A stretch of 64,000 nt of DNA. It comes from 3107 sp965216225. Its GTDB lineage: Bacteria; Pseudomonadota; Alphaproteobacteria; Rhodobacterales; Rhodobacteraceae. Shown here one piece after another: positions 52,987 to 61,518 of the stretch. A model generated the notes under the pieces. The model saw only the letters and a program-made list of their open reading frames with translations, made no database searches and was not told the DNA's origin. Position 1 is the first letter of the stretch; every line of letters begins with the position of its first letter. The stretch lies in contig CBDCFF010000027.1 of NCBI GenBank assembly GCA_965216225.1, positions 62,001 through 126,000 of the forward strand. Reading direction: 5' to 3'. A program made the position numbers and the translations under genes.

Positions 52987-53591
52987 TGCGCATCCTCCTG
53001 CTTTTCATCGCCCGGCAGGATGTATTTGGCCCCTTCCCACGGCGACATGAAATCAAACTGCCGGTATTCCTGCACAAGGCTGACCGGTTCATAGACCACA
53101 CGTTTGAGCGCCTCGTCATAGCGCACTTCGGTATGGCCGGTGGTGGGGAAATCCTTGCGCAGCGGATGGCCGCGGAAACCGTAATCGGTCAGGATGCGGC
53201 GCAGGTCCGGGTGGCCGAAGAAAAGGATGCCGAACATGTCGAAGACTTCGCGTTCGAACCAGTTGGCCGAGGGGTGGACGGACACGATCGACGGCATCAT
53301 CTCATCCTCGCGAACCGCAGCGCGAAGGCGGATGCGCTGGTTCCGGTACATCGACAGGAAGTGATGGACCACATCAAAGCGCCGGTCGCGCGAAGGGTGA
53401 TCGACCGCCGTGATGTCCACCAGCGTGGAAAACCTGCACCGCCGATCCGATTTCAGAAACCCGGCCAGCGCGGGCAGCGCGCGCGCCACGACATCGACGG
53501 TCAGTTCACCATGGGCAACCTCATGACCGATCACCGCATCGGACTGCTTCAGTTCAAGATACGCACCAAGTTCCCGCAACGCCTCAGACAT
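52983..53591 (-). CDS. nuoC: NADH-quinone oxidoreductase subunit C
   Basis: The 30-kDa-type peripheral subunit, 202 residues, separate from NuoD as in alphaproteobacteria. The signature WFEREVFDMFGILFFGHPDLRRILTDYGFRGHPLRKDFP is present at about 115-155. It lies 11 nt after nuoB. Confidence 0.98.
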   Translation of the reverse strand: MSEALRELGAYLELKQSDAVIGHEVAHGELTVDVVARALPALAGFLKSDRRCRFSTLVDITAVDHPSRDRRFDVVHHFLSMYRNQRIRLRAAVREDEMMPSIVSVHPSANWFEREVFDMFGILFFGHPDLRRILTDYGFRGHPLRKDFPTTGHTEVRYDEALKRVVYEPVSLVQEYRQFDFMSPWEGAKYILPGDEKQEDAQ

Positions 53592-53602
53592 GGCAGCCCC
53601 CT

Positions 53603-54130
53603 TTACCTTGTGATCGTGCCGGTGCGGCGGATCCTGCGTTGCAGTTGCAGCAGGCCATACAGCAGCGCCTCTGCCGTCGGCGGGCAGCCGGGCACATAGA
53701 CATCGACCGGCACGATCCTGTCACAGCCGCGCACGACGGAATAGCTGTAATGATAATAGCCGCCGCCATTGGCGCAGGATCCCATGGAAACGACATAGCG
53801 CGGTTCCGGCATCTGGTCGTAAACCTTGCGCAGCGCCGGGGCCATCTTGTTGGTGAGCGTACCGGCAACGATCATCAGGTCGGACTGGCGCGGAGAGGCG
53901 CGCGGCGCCGTCCCGAAACGCTCCAGATCATAGCGGGGCATGGATGTGTGCATCATCTCGACCGCGCAACAGGCCAGGCCGAAGGTCATCCAGTGCAGCG
54001 AACCGGTGCGCGCCCAGTTGATGATGTCCTCGGTCGAGGTCAGCAGGAAGCCCTTGTCCTGAAGCTCCCGGCTGATTTCCCGGGTCGCGACCTCCCTGTC
54101 GGGGCCTGCGGTGATTGCCGGCGCGCTCAT
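53603..54130 (-). CDS. nuoB: NADH-quinone oxidoreductase subunit B
   Basis: Carries cluster N2, the last electron donor to quinone; 175 residues. The tandem-cysteine motif GLACCAVEMMH and the downstream MGSCANGGGYYHYSY and YVPGCPP ligands are intact. The ATG at 54130 overlaps the nuoA stop (ATGA); two upstream methionines would lie inside nuoA. Confidence 0.98.
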   Translation of the reverse strand: MSAPAITAGPDREVATREISRELQDKGFLLTSTEDIINWARTGSLHWMTFGLACCAVEMMHTSMPRYDLERFGTAPRASPRQSDLMIVAGTLTNKMAPALRKVYDQMPEPRYVVSMGSCANGGGYYHYSYSVVRGCDRIVPVDVYVPGCPPTAEALLYGLLQLQRRIRRTGTITR

Positions 54131-54492
54131 TGCCATTCCAGCGCCCCCTTCTTCCATTCATAGGCGAAGCCGATGGTCAGAACGGCCAGAAACACCATCA
54201 TCGACCAGAACCCGACCAGCCCCACATCCCTGAACGCGACCGCCCAGGGGAACAAGAAAGCGATTTCAAGGTCGAAAATGATGAACAGGATCGCCACAAG
54301 GCAGAAACGGACATCGAATTTCATCCGGGCATCGTCAAACGCATTGAATCCGCATTCATACGCGCTGACTTTTTCGGGGTCGGGATTGCGGACGGCAAGG
54401 ATGACAGCGGCAAGGATCAGGACAGCCCCCAAACCGATTGCCAGCCCGAGGAAAACGAGGATCGGCAGATACTCTCTCAGCAGGTCTTCCAC
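54127..54492 (-). CDS. nuoA: NADH-quinone oxidoreductase subunit A
   Basis: The first gene of the nuo operon, a 121-residue membrane subunit with three helices. The loop SAYECGFNAFDDARMKFDVRF contains the conserved Cys/Glu segment near the quinone cavity. A putative promoter lies about 45 nt upstream. Confidence 0.97.
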   Translation of the reverse strand: MEDLLREYLPILVFLGLAIGLGAVLILAAVILAVRNPDPEKVSAYECGFNAFDDARMKFDVRFCLVAILFIIFDLEIAFLFPWAVAFRDVGLVGFWSMMVFLAVLTIGFAYEWKKGALEWQ

Positions 54493-54536
54493 GTTTGGCT
54501 CCTTGTTGGGGTCAGGCGCAAGGCTCGGCTTTTCCG

Positions 54537-54565
54537 GGTGTAAACGGGGACCATGGCGGGGTCAA
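54537..54565 (-). promoter_or_regulatory. Putative promoter of the nuo operon
   Basis: Read on the minus strand: TTGACC (54565-54560), a 17-nt spacer and TACACC (54542-54537), about 45 nt upstream of the nuoA ATG in the recN-nuoA spacer. AAGGAG before the ATG serves as ribosome-binding site. Confidence 0.5.
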
Positions 54566-54623
54566 CCAAAGGCGGGCGGGAAAATGGTCGCATCAGTAAG
54601 GAAATCGCCGGGTCCGGGCGGCA

Positions 54624-56279
54624 TCAGCCTTGCAGCAGGGCGGCGGCGGCGGCGCGCGCCTGCGGGGTGACGGTATCGCCCGACAGCATCCGCGCCAGTT
54701 CATCGACGCGCATATTCGCATCCAGCGGCGTCACGACCGACAGCGTTCGACCGGCCTCGATCCTCTTGCTGACCTGCCAGTGATGCGCCGCCAGCGCCGC
54801 GACCTGCGGCGAATGGGTGACGACAAGCACCTGCGCCCCGTCGGCCAAGGCTTTCAGCCGACGACCGACCGCATCGGCGGTGGCCCCACCGACGCCACGG
54901 TCGATTTCATCGAAAATCATCGTCACGCCGCCGTTGCCCGCACTCAGGCAGACCTTCAGCGCCAGAAGAAACCGGCTGAGTTCCCCACCCGATGCGATCC
55001 GGTTGAGATGCCCGCCCGGCGCACCCGGATTCGCCGTCACGGTAAATGCGACACCGTCGATCCCCTCGGGACCGGGCTCGGCAGGGGCGATCTCCACCGC
55101 AAAGATGGCGCGCTCCATTTTCAGCGGCGGCAGTTCCGAAGCCATGGCCGCGCCAAGCCTGACCGCAGCGCTCTTTCGCATCGCGCTCAGGTCGTGGGAG
55201 CGCGCGCGATACTGTTCCCGCGCCGCCGCCAGATCCGTTTCAAGGCGGCTCAGGTGGTCGGCGCCATCCCCGATGGCTTCAAGCCGCGCCCTCAGTTCGT
55301 CCGAAAAGGTCGAGAGTTCGTCAGGCGGCACACCATGTTTTCGCGCCAGTGCGCGGATGGCGAACAGGCGTTCTTCCACCATTTCCAGTTCAGCCGTATC
55401 AAAGCTAAGGCTGTCCAGGCAACGCTCCACACCCTGCCGGGCTTCGGCCAGTTCATTCAGCGCCCGGCCCAGGGCCTCGATGGTCTCCGCCAGAAGATCG
55501 CCGGCTGCGTCATCAGCGCCCTCCAGCCAGCGCAAGGCATCCGTGGTCATGCCTTCCGCACCGTCGGAGCCGAGAATCTGCGCGGCGCGCGCAATATCTT
55601 CGCGAACCCGGCCCGCCGCCTGCATCAACCGGCGTTTCGCGCCCAGGCTTTCGTCTTCGCCGGGTTCCGCAGCCAGGGTATCCAGTTCAGCGACCGCGTG
55701 GCGCAGGAACCCTTCCTCCGATCTGGCCGCCTCCTGCCGTATCCCGGCCGCATCCAGCGCGTCTTGCGCCTGCGACACCTGCCGCCACGAAATGCGCACA
55801 TCCGGGAGCTGCGAAGAAAGCCCGGCGAATTCGTCCAGCAACCGGCGATGCCCGCGCGGATTCAGCAGCCCGCGGTCATCGTGCTGGCCATGAAGCTCTA
55901 CCAGATGGCCCGACAGGGATCGCAGCACCTCGCCGGACACCCGGCGATCATTGACCCAAGCGGTTTTGCGACCGTCAGCGCTGTTTACACGCCGAAAGAT
56001 CAGTTCACCTTCGGCGGGCACTCCCAATTCCGCCAGTTGCGCCTGCACCGGATGCCCGTCGCTGTCGGAAAGATCGAAAACCGCAGTGACTTCACCCTGC
56101 GCCGCGCCATTGCGCGTCAGCCCGGCAGGCCCGCGCCAGCCCAGCACGAAACCCAGCGCATCCAGAAGGATGGACTTTCCCGCGCCGGTCTCTCCGGTCA
56201 GCACATTCAGACCCGGCCTGAATTCCAGTTGCATCCGGTCAATGATCAGCATGTCCCGGATATCGAGACTCCTCAGCAT
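54624..56279 (-). CDS. recN: DNA repair protein RecN
   Basis: An SMC-like ATPase in double-strand break repair, 551 residues. Walker A GETGAGKS is at residues about 30-37, a central coiled-coil arm spans about 150-370, and the ABC signature IASGGELSRFLLALK and Walker B MIFDEIDRGVGG follow. ATG at 56279 with AGGGGG upstream. It follows bamD by 12 nt; no SOS box could be placed because there is no real intergenic region. Confidence 0.96.
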   Translation of the reverse strand: MLRSLDIRDMLIIDRMQLEFRPGLNVLTGETGAGKSILLDALGFVLGWRGPAGLTRNGAAQGEVTAVFDLSDSDGHPVQAQLAELGVPAEGELIFRRVNSADGRKTAWVNDRRVSGEVLRSLSGHLVELHGQHDDRGLLNPRGHRRLLDEFAGLSSQLPDVRISWRQVSQAQDALDAAGIRQEAARSEEGFLRHAVAELDTLAAEPGEDESLGAKRRLMQAAGRVREDIARAAQILGSDGAEGMTTDALRWLEGADDAAGDLLAETIEALGRALNELAEARQGVERCLDSLSFDTAELEMVEERLFAIRALARKHGVPPDELSTFSDELRARLEAIGDGADHLSRLETDLAAAREQYRARSHDLSAMRKSAAVRLGAAMASELPPLKMERAIFAVEIAPAEPGPEGIDGVAFTVTANPGAPGGHLNRIASGGELSRFLLALKVCLSAGNGGVTMIFDEIDRGVGGATADAVGRRLKALADGAQVLVVTHSPQVAALAAHHWQVSKRIEAGRTLSVVTPLDANMRVDELARMLSGDTVTPQARAAAAALLQG

Positions 56280-56291
56280 CAACCATGCCCC

Positions 56292-57131
56292 CTAGAGCCA
56301 TTCACCCCTGATCATCTGACGATAGAGGCGCGCCAGCCAACCGTTGCCGCGCGCCCGTGGCTCCAGCCCCTGCCCTGTCAACAGCGCATGGCTGTCCTCA
56401 TAGAACCCGGACGACCTGAAATTGTGACCCAGGATCGCGCCGGCGGTCTGCGCCTCTTCCGCAAATCCCAGCGCAAGATAGCTTTCCACCAGTCTGTGCA
56501 GGGCCTCCGCGACGTGACTGGTGGTCTGAAACTCCTCCACCACGAGGCGGAACCGGTTGATTGCCGCAGTAAGGTGGCCGTGCTTGAGGTAGTAGCGCCC
56601 CACCTCCATCTCCTTGCCGGCAAGATGGTCAAAGGCCAGATCGAATTTCAGCATCGCGGAACGCGCGAAATCGCTTTCCGGGTAACGCTCGATTACAGTG
56701 CGCAGGGACTGAAGCGCCTCGAAGGTCAGCGCCTGGTCACGGCCGACATCCTCGATCTGATCGTAGTAGCCAAGCGCCAGAAGGTATTGCGCATAAGCGG
56801 CGTCTTCGGAGGCCGGATAGAAATCAATATAGCGCTGCGCGGTCGCCCGGCTGTTTTCATAGTCACGATCCCGATGATAGGCGAATGTCTGCATTATCAG
56901 GGCGCGCTTGGCGTATTCGGAATAGGGATAGAGTCTTTCGACTTCGCCGAACAGGCGCGCGGCCTCGTCGGCCCTGCGGCTGTTTTCCAGTTCGAATTCG
57001 GCGCGTTCGAAAATCTGCCGCGCCGTCAGATCCTCGATCGGCTCCTCCTGGTTGCCGCCGCAGGCGGACAACACCGCCATGAACGCCAATACCCCTGCCA
57101 TTCTGCCAGAAGACCACAAGCTGCGCATCAT
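56292..57131 (-). CDS. bamD: Outer membrane assembly lipoprotein BamD
   Basis: A component of the BAM complex that inserts beta-barrel proteins, 279 residues. The lipoprotein signal peptide ends VLSAC with Cys24. TPR-like helices follow: IFERAEFELE, AARLFGEVERLYPYSEYAKRAL, YENSRATAQRYIDFYP. The ATG at 57131 (MMRSLWSS) gives a proper signal peptide. It is 111 nt downstream of lpxC. Confidence 0.95.
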   Translation of the reverse strand: MMRSLWSSGRMAGVLAFMAVLSACGGNQEEPIEDLTARQIFERAEFELENSRRADEAARLFGEVERLYPYSEYAKRALIMQTFAYHRDRDYENSRATAQRYIDFYPASEDAAYAQYLLALGYYDQIEDVGRDQALTFEALQSLRTVIERYPESDFARSAMLKFDLAFDHLAGKEMEVGRYYLKHGHLTAAINRFRLVVEEFQTTSHVAEALHRLVESYLALGFAEEAQTAGAILGHNFRSSGFYEDSHALLTGQGLEPRARGNGWLARLYRQMIRGEWL

Positions 57132-57242
57132 TGCCCGCCTACCCCGTATCCGATGACATGGGCTGAACGCCCATTTTTCCCTGCCATGTCCTAGCACAGA
57201 AAAATTCGGTGCAAAACGCCTTTACATGAAAATTTCGCCCGC

Positions 57243-58175
57243 TCAGACGTATGCGGGAATATCTGCCTGATGAATGCGGGGGCCAAGGCCGGGGCCGGAC
57301 AGGTTTGCGGCCTGCGCCTCGTTGCAGATGATCACGCGAAACGCTTCCGGGTCGGCAAACAGCGCGCGCAGCAGTCTGTTGTTCAGCGCGTGCCCGGCAC
57401 GATTGCCCGAATAGTACGCCTGAAGCGGCGCACCGGCAAGCGCCAGATCCCCGAACGCATCCAGCATCTTGTGGCGCACGGCTTCATCCTCGTACCGAAA
57501 TCCGCCGGGGCTGAGAATCTCTGCCCCCCTGACCACGACTGCGTTCTTCAGAGTGCCGCCCAGGGCCAGACCCTTGCGACGCATGGCGTCTATGTCGCCT
57601 TCGCGGCAGAATGTCCGGCTGTCGTACAATTCGCGCACGAAGCTGCCATTGGCCATGTTCAGGGTCTTTTCCTGGCGCCCGATCGCCGCATCTTCGAAAT
57701 CAATGCGAAATTCGATATGAAACATTTCGCTCGGTTCCAGCCTGGCCGTGGCCGGCCCATCATGCACCTCGACCGTTTTCAACACCCGAATCGCCCTGAC
57801 CGGCGCGGGCAGTTTCCGAATTTCGGCGGCCTCCAGACCTTCCACGAAATGTTTGGAACTGCCGTCCAGAATCGGAACCTCCGGCGCATCAAGTTCAACC
57901 AGCGCATTGTGGACCCCGCAACCACGCAGCGCGGCCATGATGTGTTCGACTGTCGAAACCGCAACGCCGGAGTCGTTCAGGATGCGGGTGCAAAGCCGGG
58001 CGGTCGTATCAACGCCGTCCCAGCGTGCGGCAATCAGCCCATCGCCTGCGACATCGGTCCGGCGGAACCATATTCCGTATCCTGCCGGAGCCGGGCGAAG
58101 GATCATCCTGACAGGCTCGCCGCAGTGCAATCCCACCCCTCTGAAGGAAACCGATGATTTCAGCGTCGTCTGCAA
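57243..58175 (-). CDS. lpxC: UDP-3-O-acyl-N-acetylglucosamine deacetylase
   Basis: The zinc deacetylase committing UDP-GlcNAc to lipid A, 310 residues. Zinc ligands are seen as VEHIMAAL, HKMLDAFGDLAL (His and Asp), and the catalytic GHALNN histidine follows. The frame can only start at TTG 58175 because a stop lies five codons upstream; AGAGGA at about 5-nt spacing supports it. An ATG at 58191 is in another frame. Confidence 0.96.
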   Translation of the reverse strand: MQTTLKSSVSFRGVGLHCGEPVRMILRPAPAGYGIWFRRTDVAGDGLIAARWDGVDTTARLCTRILNDSGVAVSTVEHIMAALRGCGVHNALVELDAPEVPILDGSSKHFVEGLEAAEIRKLPAPVRAIRVLKTVEVHDGPATARLEPSEMFHIEFRIDFEDAAIGRQEKTLNMANGSFVRELYDSRTFCREGDIDAMRRKGLALGGTLKNAVVVRGAEILSPGGFRYEDEAVRHKMLDAFGDLALAGAPLQAYYSGNRAGHALNNRLLRALFADPEAFRVIICNEAQAANLSGPGLGPRIHQADIPAYV

Positions 58176-58396
58176 GACAGTCCTCTGTCATGGCGCCAGC
58201 ACACATATCTTCCGGCATGTCGGACCTAACCGCGCGCCCGCGACATCTCAATTCAAACTTTGCAACGCTCTGAAACATCGCAATTCCGCATGAGCAAATA
58301 ACCGCTTAGATGAAACCCCGACAGCCCTTGACACGCTGTTTCAAAAAGAAAAAGGGCGGCTCCGGCCGCCCCTTTCACAACTGCGCCGTTTCGCGG
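58176..58396. other. ftsZ-lpxC spacer
   Basis: This 221-nt region holds the ftsZ terminator at its right end and the lpxC leader. An AT-richer stretch (about 58245-58310) could carry an lpxC promoter, but no well-spaced -35/-10 pair was found. Confidence 0.4.
58343..58371 (-). terminator. Rho-independent terminator after ftsZ
   Basis: On the minus strand a GGGCGGC-CGGA-GCCGCCC stem (7 bp, 4-nt loop, 58371-58354) is followed by TTTTTCTTTTT. It closes the murB-ddl-ftsQAZ unit, leaving lpxC to its own promoter. Confidence 0.88.
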
Positions 58397-59974
58397 TCAG
58401 TTGGCCTGTCGGCGGAGAAACGCCGGACATTCGATGCGCTCCTGCTCCGAATCGGTCTCTGCATCATCGTCGTAGGATTGCACTTTCGGCTGCTGACGCA
58501 ATGTCGGTTGCTGGCGGCGCATTGCCTCTTGCGGCTGCCCTGTCATCCGGTTGATCAGCTTATTGATGGCAAAGCGCGGGCGCTGTTCATCGCCTTCGGG
58601 GGCCGATGCCACAGGCCGCTGCGAAGATGCCGCGGCGCTTGCGCGCAATGGCTCGTTCGGCGCTTTCCGAACCGCAGCCTGCAACCGCGCCAGCGTCTCG
58701 GGCGACGGGGTTCCGGGCGACGGGGCCCGGGATGCGGCGAACTCTGCCGCCCCGGTGTCCGCCATGGCCGCAGCCGCAGCCGCAGCCGCATCCTCGTCCT
58801 GCTGCGGGCGATAAGCCGGGGGTGGCAGACCGGCATCCCCGCCTTCCACCTCCGCCAGCGTTTCCCGTGCCGGTTCAAAGGTATCCCCGGCCTGCTCCAT
58901 CTCTGCAAACAGCGAAGGCTCCACCGCCCGGAGGGGTTCGGCTTCGGCCTCCTGCTCTGCCGACGCGGCCGTCACGCGGCGCGGCATCGGGGCATCCCCG
59001 GCCGACAGGCTTGCATCAATGCCGGTCGCCACGACCGAGACGCGCATGGCGTTTTCCATATCCGTATCGAGGGTCGAACCAACGATGATATTCGCTTCGG
59101 GATCGACTTCCTCGCGGATACGGTTCGCGGCTTCGTCCAGTTCGAACAGGGTCATGTCATAGCCGCCGGTGATGTTGATCAGGACGCCCCTTGCCCCTTT
59201 CAGGCTGATCTCGTCCAGCAGCGGGTTGGCGATCGCCTTTTCGGCGGCCTTGACGGCGCGGTCCGCGCCCTCGGCCTCGCCAGTGCCCATCATCGCCTTG
59301 CCCATCTCGTCCATCACCGCACGGACATCTGCGAAATCGAGGTTGATCAGGCCGGGGCGCACCATCAGATCGGTGACGCCCTTCACACCCTGATAAAGCA
59401 CATCGTCCGCCATCGAGAATGCTTCGGTAAAGGTCGTTTTCTCGTTCGCCAGCCGGAACAGGTTCTGGTTCGGAATGATGATCAGCGTATCGACGACCCT
59501 TTGCAGCGCCTCGACCCCGTCTTCGGCCTGGCGCATACGCTTGGTGCCTTCAAACTGGAAAGGCGTGGTCACGACGCCAACCGCCAGAACCCCCAGTTCG
59601 CGCGCCGCCTGCGCGATGATCGGGGCCGCGCCGGTTCCGGTGCCGCCGCCCATGCCGGCGGTGATAAAGCACATGTGCGCGCCCGCCAGATGATCCACGA
59701 TGTCTTCTATGGTTTCCTCGGCCGCGGCGGTGCCGACCTCCGGGCGCGCACCGGCGCCCAGACCTCCGGTCACTTTCACCCCCATCTGGATGCGCGCGTC
59801 CGAGCGGCTGGACTGCAACGCCTGGGCATCGGTGTTCGCGACGACGAAATCGACCCCCTCCAACAGCTTTTCGATCATGTTGTTGACCGCGTTGCCACCG
59901 GCGCCGCCGACGCCAAAAACCGTGATCCGGGGTTTCAGTTCGTCATCTTCGGGAATCGTGAGGTTCAGTGTCAT
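58397..59974 (-). CDS. ftsZ: Cell division protein FtsZ
   Basis: The tubulin-like GTPase of the Z-ring, 525 residues. The core includes GVGGAGGNAVNNM, the GTP-binding GGGTGTGAAP at about residues 106-115 and the T7 loop region NLDFADVRAVM. After about residue 320 a long Ala/Pro/Glu-rich linker leads to the C-terminal peptide IECPAFLRRQAN, which would bind FtsA. The start has AGGCGG at 7-nt spacing, within a duplicated 15-nt segment. Confidence 0.98.
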   Translation of the reverse strand: MTLNLTIPEDDELKPRITVFGVGGAGGNAVNNMIEKLLEGVDFVVANTDAQALQSSRSDARIQMGVKVTGGLGAGARPEVGTAAAEETIEDIVDHLAGAHMCFITAGMGGGTGTGAAPIIAQAARELGVLAVGVVTTPFQFEGTKRMRQAEDGVEALQRVVDTLIIIPNQNLFRLANEKTTFTEAFSMADDVLYQGVKGVTDLMVRPGLINLDFADVRAVMDEMGKAMMGTGEAEGADRAVKAAEKAIANPLLDEISLKGARGVLINITGGYDMTLFELDEAANRIREEVDPEANIIVGSTLDTDMENAMRVSVVATGIDASLSAGDAPMPRRVTAASAEQEAEAEPLRAVEPSLFAEMEQAGDTFEPARETLAEVEGGDAGLPPPAYRPQQDEDAAAAAAAAMADTGAAEFAASRAPSPGTPSPETLARLQAAVRKAPNEPLRASAAASSQRPVASAPEGDEQRPRFAINKLINRMTGQPQEAMRRQQPTLRQQPKVQSYDDDAETDSEQERIECPAFLRRQAN

Positions 59975-59975
59975 T

Positions 59976-60005
59976 TTTTTTCCGCCTGTATTTTTTCCGC
60001 CTGTA
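59976..60005 (-). repeat. Tandem 15-nt duplication of the ftsZ ribosome-binding region
   Basis: Two exact copies of TACAGGCGGAAAAAA (minus strand) directly precede the ftsZ ATG. Each contains an AGGCGG Shine-Dalgarno core; only the proximal copy has normal spacing. Confidence 0.9.
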
Positions 60006-60047
60006 TTTTCGTTTCCGGCCCCGATCCGACCCCGATCCCGGCCGCTT

Positions 60048-60178
60048 TACCCCCTGATCGGGGTAATCCTACCGTGACAAAGCCGCAACGTCACCAAAAA
60101 AACGTCGAAATACCACAAAATGTGGTAAAATTTATACTCATTACGGCGGCATTTTGCCGTCTGCCCCCAGATATGGGG
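60048..60178 (-). promoter_or_regulatory. Cluster of four inverted repeats in the ftsA-ftsZ spacer
   Basis: Four inverted repeats occur: 60165-60178 (CCCCA/TGGGG), 60147-60159 (CGGCA/TGCCG), 60111-60127 (TACCACA/TGTGGTA, perfect, 3-nt loop) and 60048-60065 (TACCCC/GGGGTA). They follow the ftsA stop in the direction of transcription and precede ftsZ. Attenuation, mRNA processing or operator sites are all possible. Confidence 0.6.
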
Positions 60179-60180
60179 AA

Positions 60181-61518
60181 TTACCAGTTGTCCTTGAACC
60201 ATTTTACCGCACGCCGCAGGGATCGCACCGGATACCTTCCCAGCGGAATCTCGAAATCCCAGAACTCGTCCTGCGGGCGCGTCGCAAACAGACACAACCC
60301 CACGGAGGATGAGAACGCAGGCCCCGTCGCCGCCTGCGGCAACCCTTTCACGCGAAGCGGGCGGCCAAGGCGCATCTGCTGGCCGAAGATGCGCGTCGCC
60401 AGCACATCCAGCCCCGGAATCTGGCTGCCGCCGCCGGTCAGCACGATTTTCTGACCCGGCAAATGTTCAAAACCCGCCGCCTCCAGCCGCTCACGCGCGT
60501 CTTCCAGGATTTCCTGCACGCGCGGACGGATGATGCCGATCAGTTCGGCCCGGCTGGCAGTACGGCGGTCATGCTCCCAATCGCCGGTGTCGCCGCCGAT
60601 CTCGATCATCTCGCGATCATCCATGCCGGTCGCAACCACACCGCCATAGAAGGTCTTGATGCGCTCCGCCGTCGCCAGCGAAACCTGCAAGCCCTTGGAA
60701 ATGTCAGAGGTGATGTGATCGCCGCCCAGACGAACCGTATCCGCATAGATCATGTGTTTCTTGATGAAGATCGACAGGCTGGTGGAGCCGCCGCCCATGT
60801 CGATGCAGGCCGCGCCCAGTTCCTGTTCGTCTTCCACCAGCGCCGACAGGGCTGACGCATAAGCCGAAGACGCCAGACCAGCCAGTTCGAGATCGCAGCG
60901 CTTGATGCAGTAAAGCAGGTTCTGCACCGCGCCGCCATCCACGGTCAGCATGTGCATGTCGGCCGCCAGCGTGTTGCCGATCTGCCCGCGCGGGTCGATC
61001 AGGCCCGAACGGTGGTCGATCGTGAAATTGACCGGGTGCGCGTGCAGGACATCGCGCCCTTCCCCCATATCCGGCGCATTGCAGGCGGACAGAACCCGCG
61101 CCACGTCGGCCTCTGTCACCACGCTGTCGTGCAACGCGACGTAACCCTCAAGCCCGTGAGAGCGGGGCCGCCCGCCCGAAAAACAGGCGATCACGTGATC
61201 GGCGCGCGTCTGCGCCATTTTCTGCGCCGCCTGAACCGCCGTGCGCACGGCGCGTTCGGTTTCCTGCATGGCGTCGATCTCTCCGAATCGCACGCCGCGG
61301 GACCGGGTCGTCGCCGCCCCGATCACCCGAAAGCCCGATTGCCCGGCAAGCGAACCGACGCCGTCTTCTTCACGAGACTGCCCGGGCCCGTCAAAGCGCA
61401 GGACAAGGCAGGCGATCTTGAAGGTGCCGATGTCGAGGATCGCCACCACCCCCCGCTGCATGGCCACCTTGCGGATGTTGCGCATCGCGCGTTGCGCCGC
61501 GAACAGATCGGTCATCAT
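60181..61518 (-). CDS. ftsA: Cell division protein FtsA
   Basis: The actin-like membrane tether of the Z-ring, 445 residues. The phosphate-binding segment AILDIGTFKIACLVLR, the CIDMGGGSTSLSIF motif and VLTGGGSQIPG follow the actin-fold order. The C-terminus ends in a basic, amphipathic helix (SLRRAVKWFKDNW), the membrane targeting sequence. ATG 61518 overlaps the ftsQ stop. Three inverted repeats begin right after its stop codon. Confidence 0.97.
   Translation of the reverse strand: MMTDLFAAQRAMRNIRKVAMQRGVVAILDIGTFKIACLVLRFDGPGQSREEDGVGSLAGQSGFRVIGAATTRSRGVRFGEIDAMQETERAVRTAVQAAQKMAQTRADHVIACFSGGRPRSHGLEGYVALHDSVVTEADVARVLSACNAPDMGEGRDVLHAHPVNFTIDHRSGLIDPRGQIGNTLAADMHMLTVDGGAVQNLLYCIKRCDLELAGLASSAYASALSALVEDEQELGAACIDMGGGSTSLSIFIKKHMIYADTVRLGGDHITSDISKGLQVSLATAERIKTFYGGVVATGMDDREMIEIGGDTGDWEHDRRTASRAELIGIIRPRVQEILEDARERLEAAGFEHLPGQKIVLTGGGSQIPGLDVLATRIFGQQMRLGRPLRVKGLPQAATGPAFSSSVGLCLFATRPQDEFWDFEIPLGRYPVRSLRRAVKWFKDNW

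Noticed and set aside
58009..58191. ATG at 58191 as the lpxC start
   Set aside because: It is in a different frame from LpxC; the in-frame start must be the TTG at 58175, which has a good ribosome-binding site.
54630..60454. Long plus-strand frames (54630-57194 and 58310-60454) over recN/bamD and ftsZ/ftsA
   Set aside because: Antisense shadows of clearly recognised genes; the products are Arg/His-rich and have no recognisable domains.
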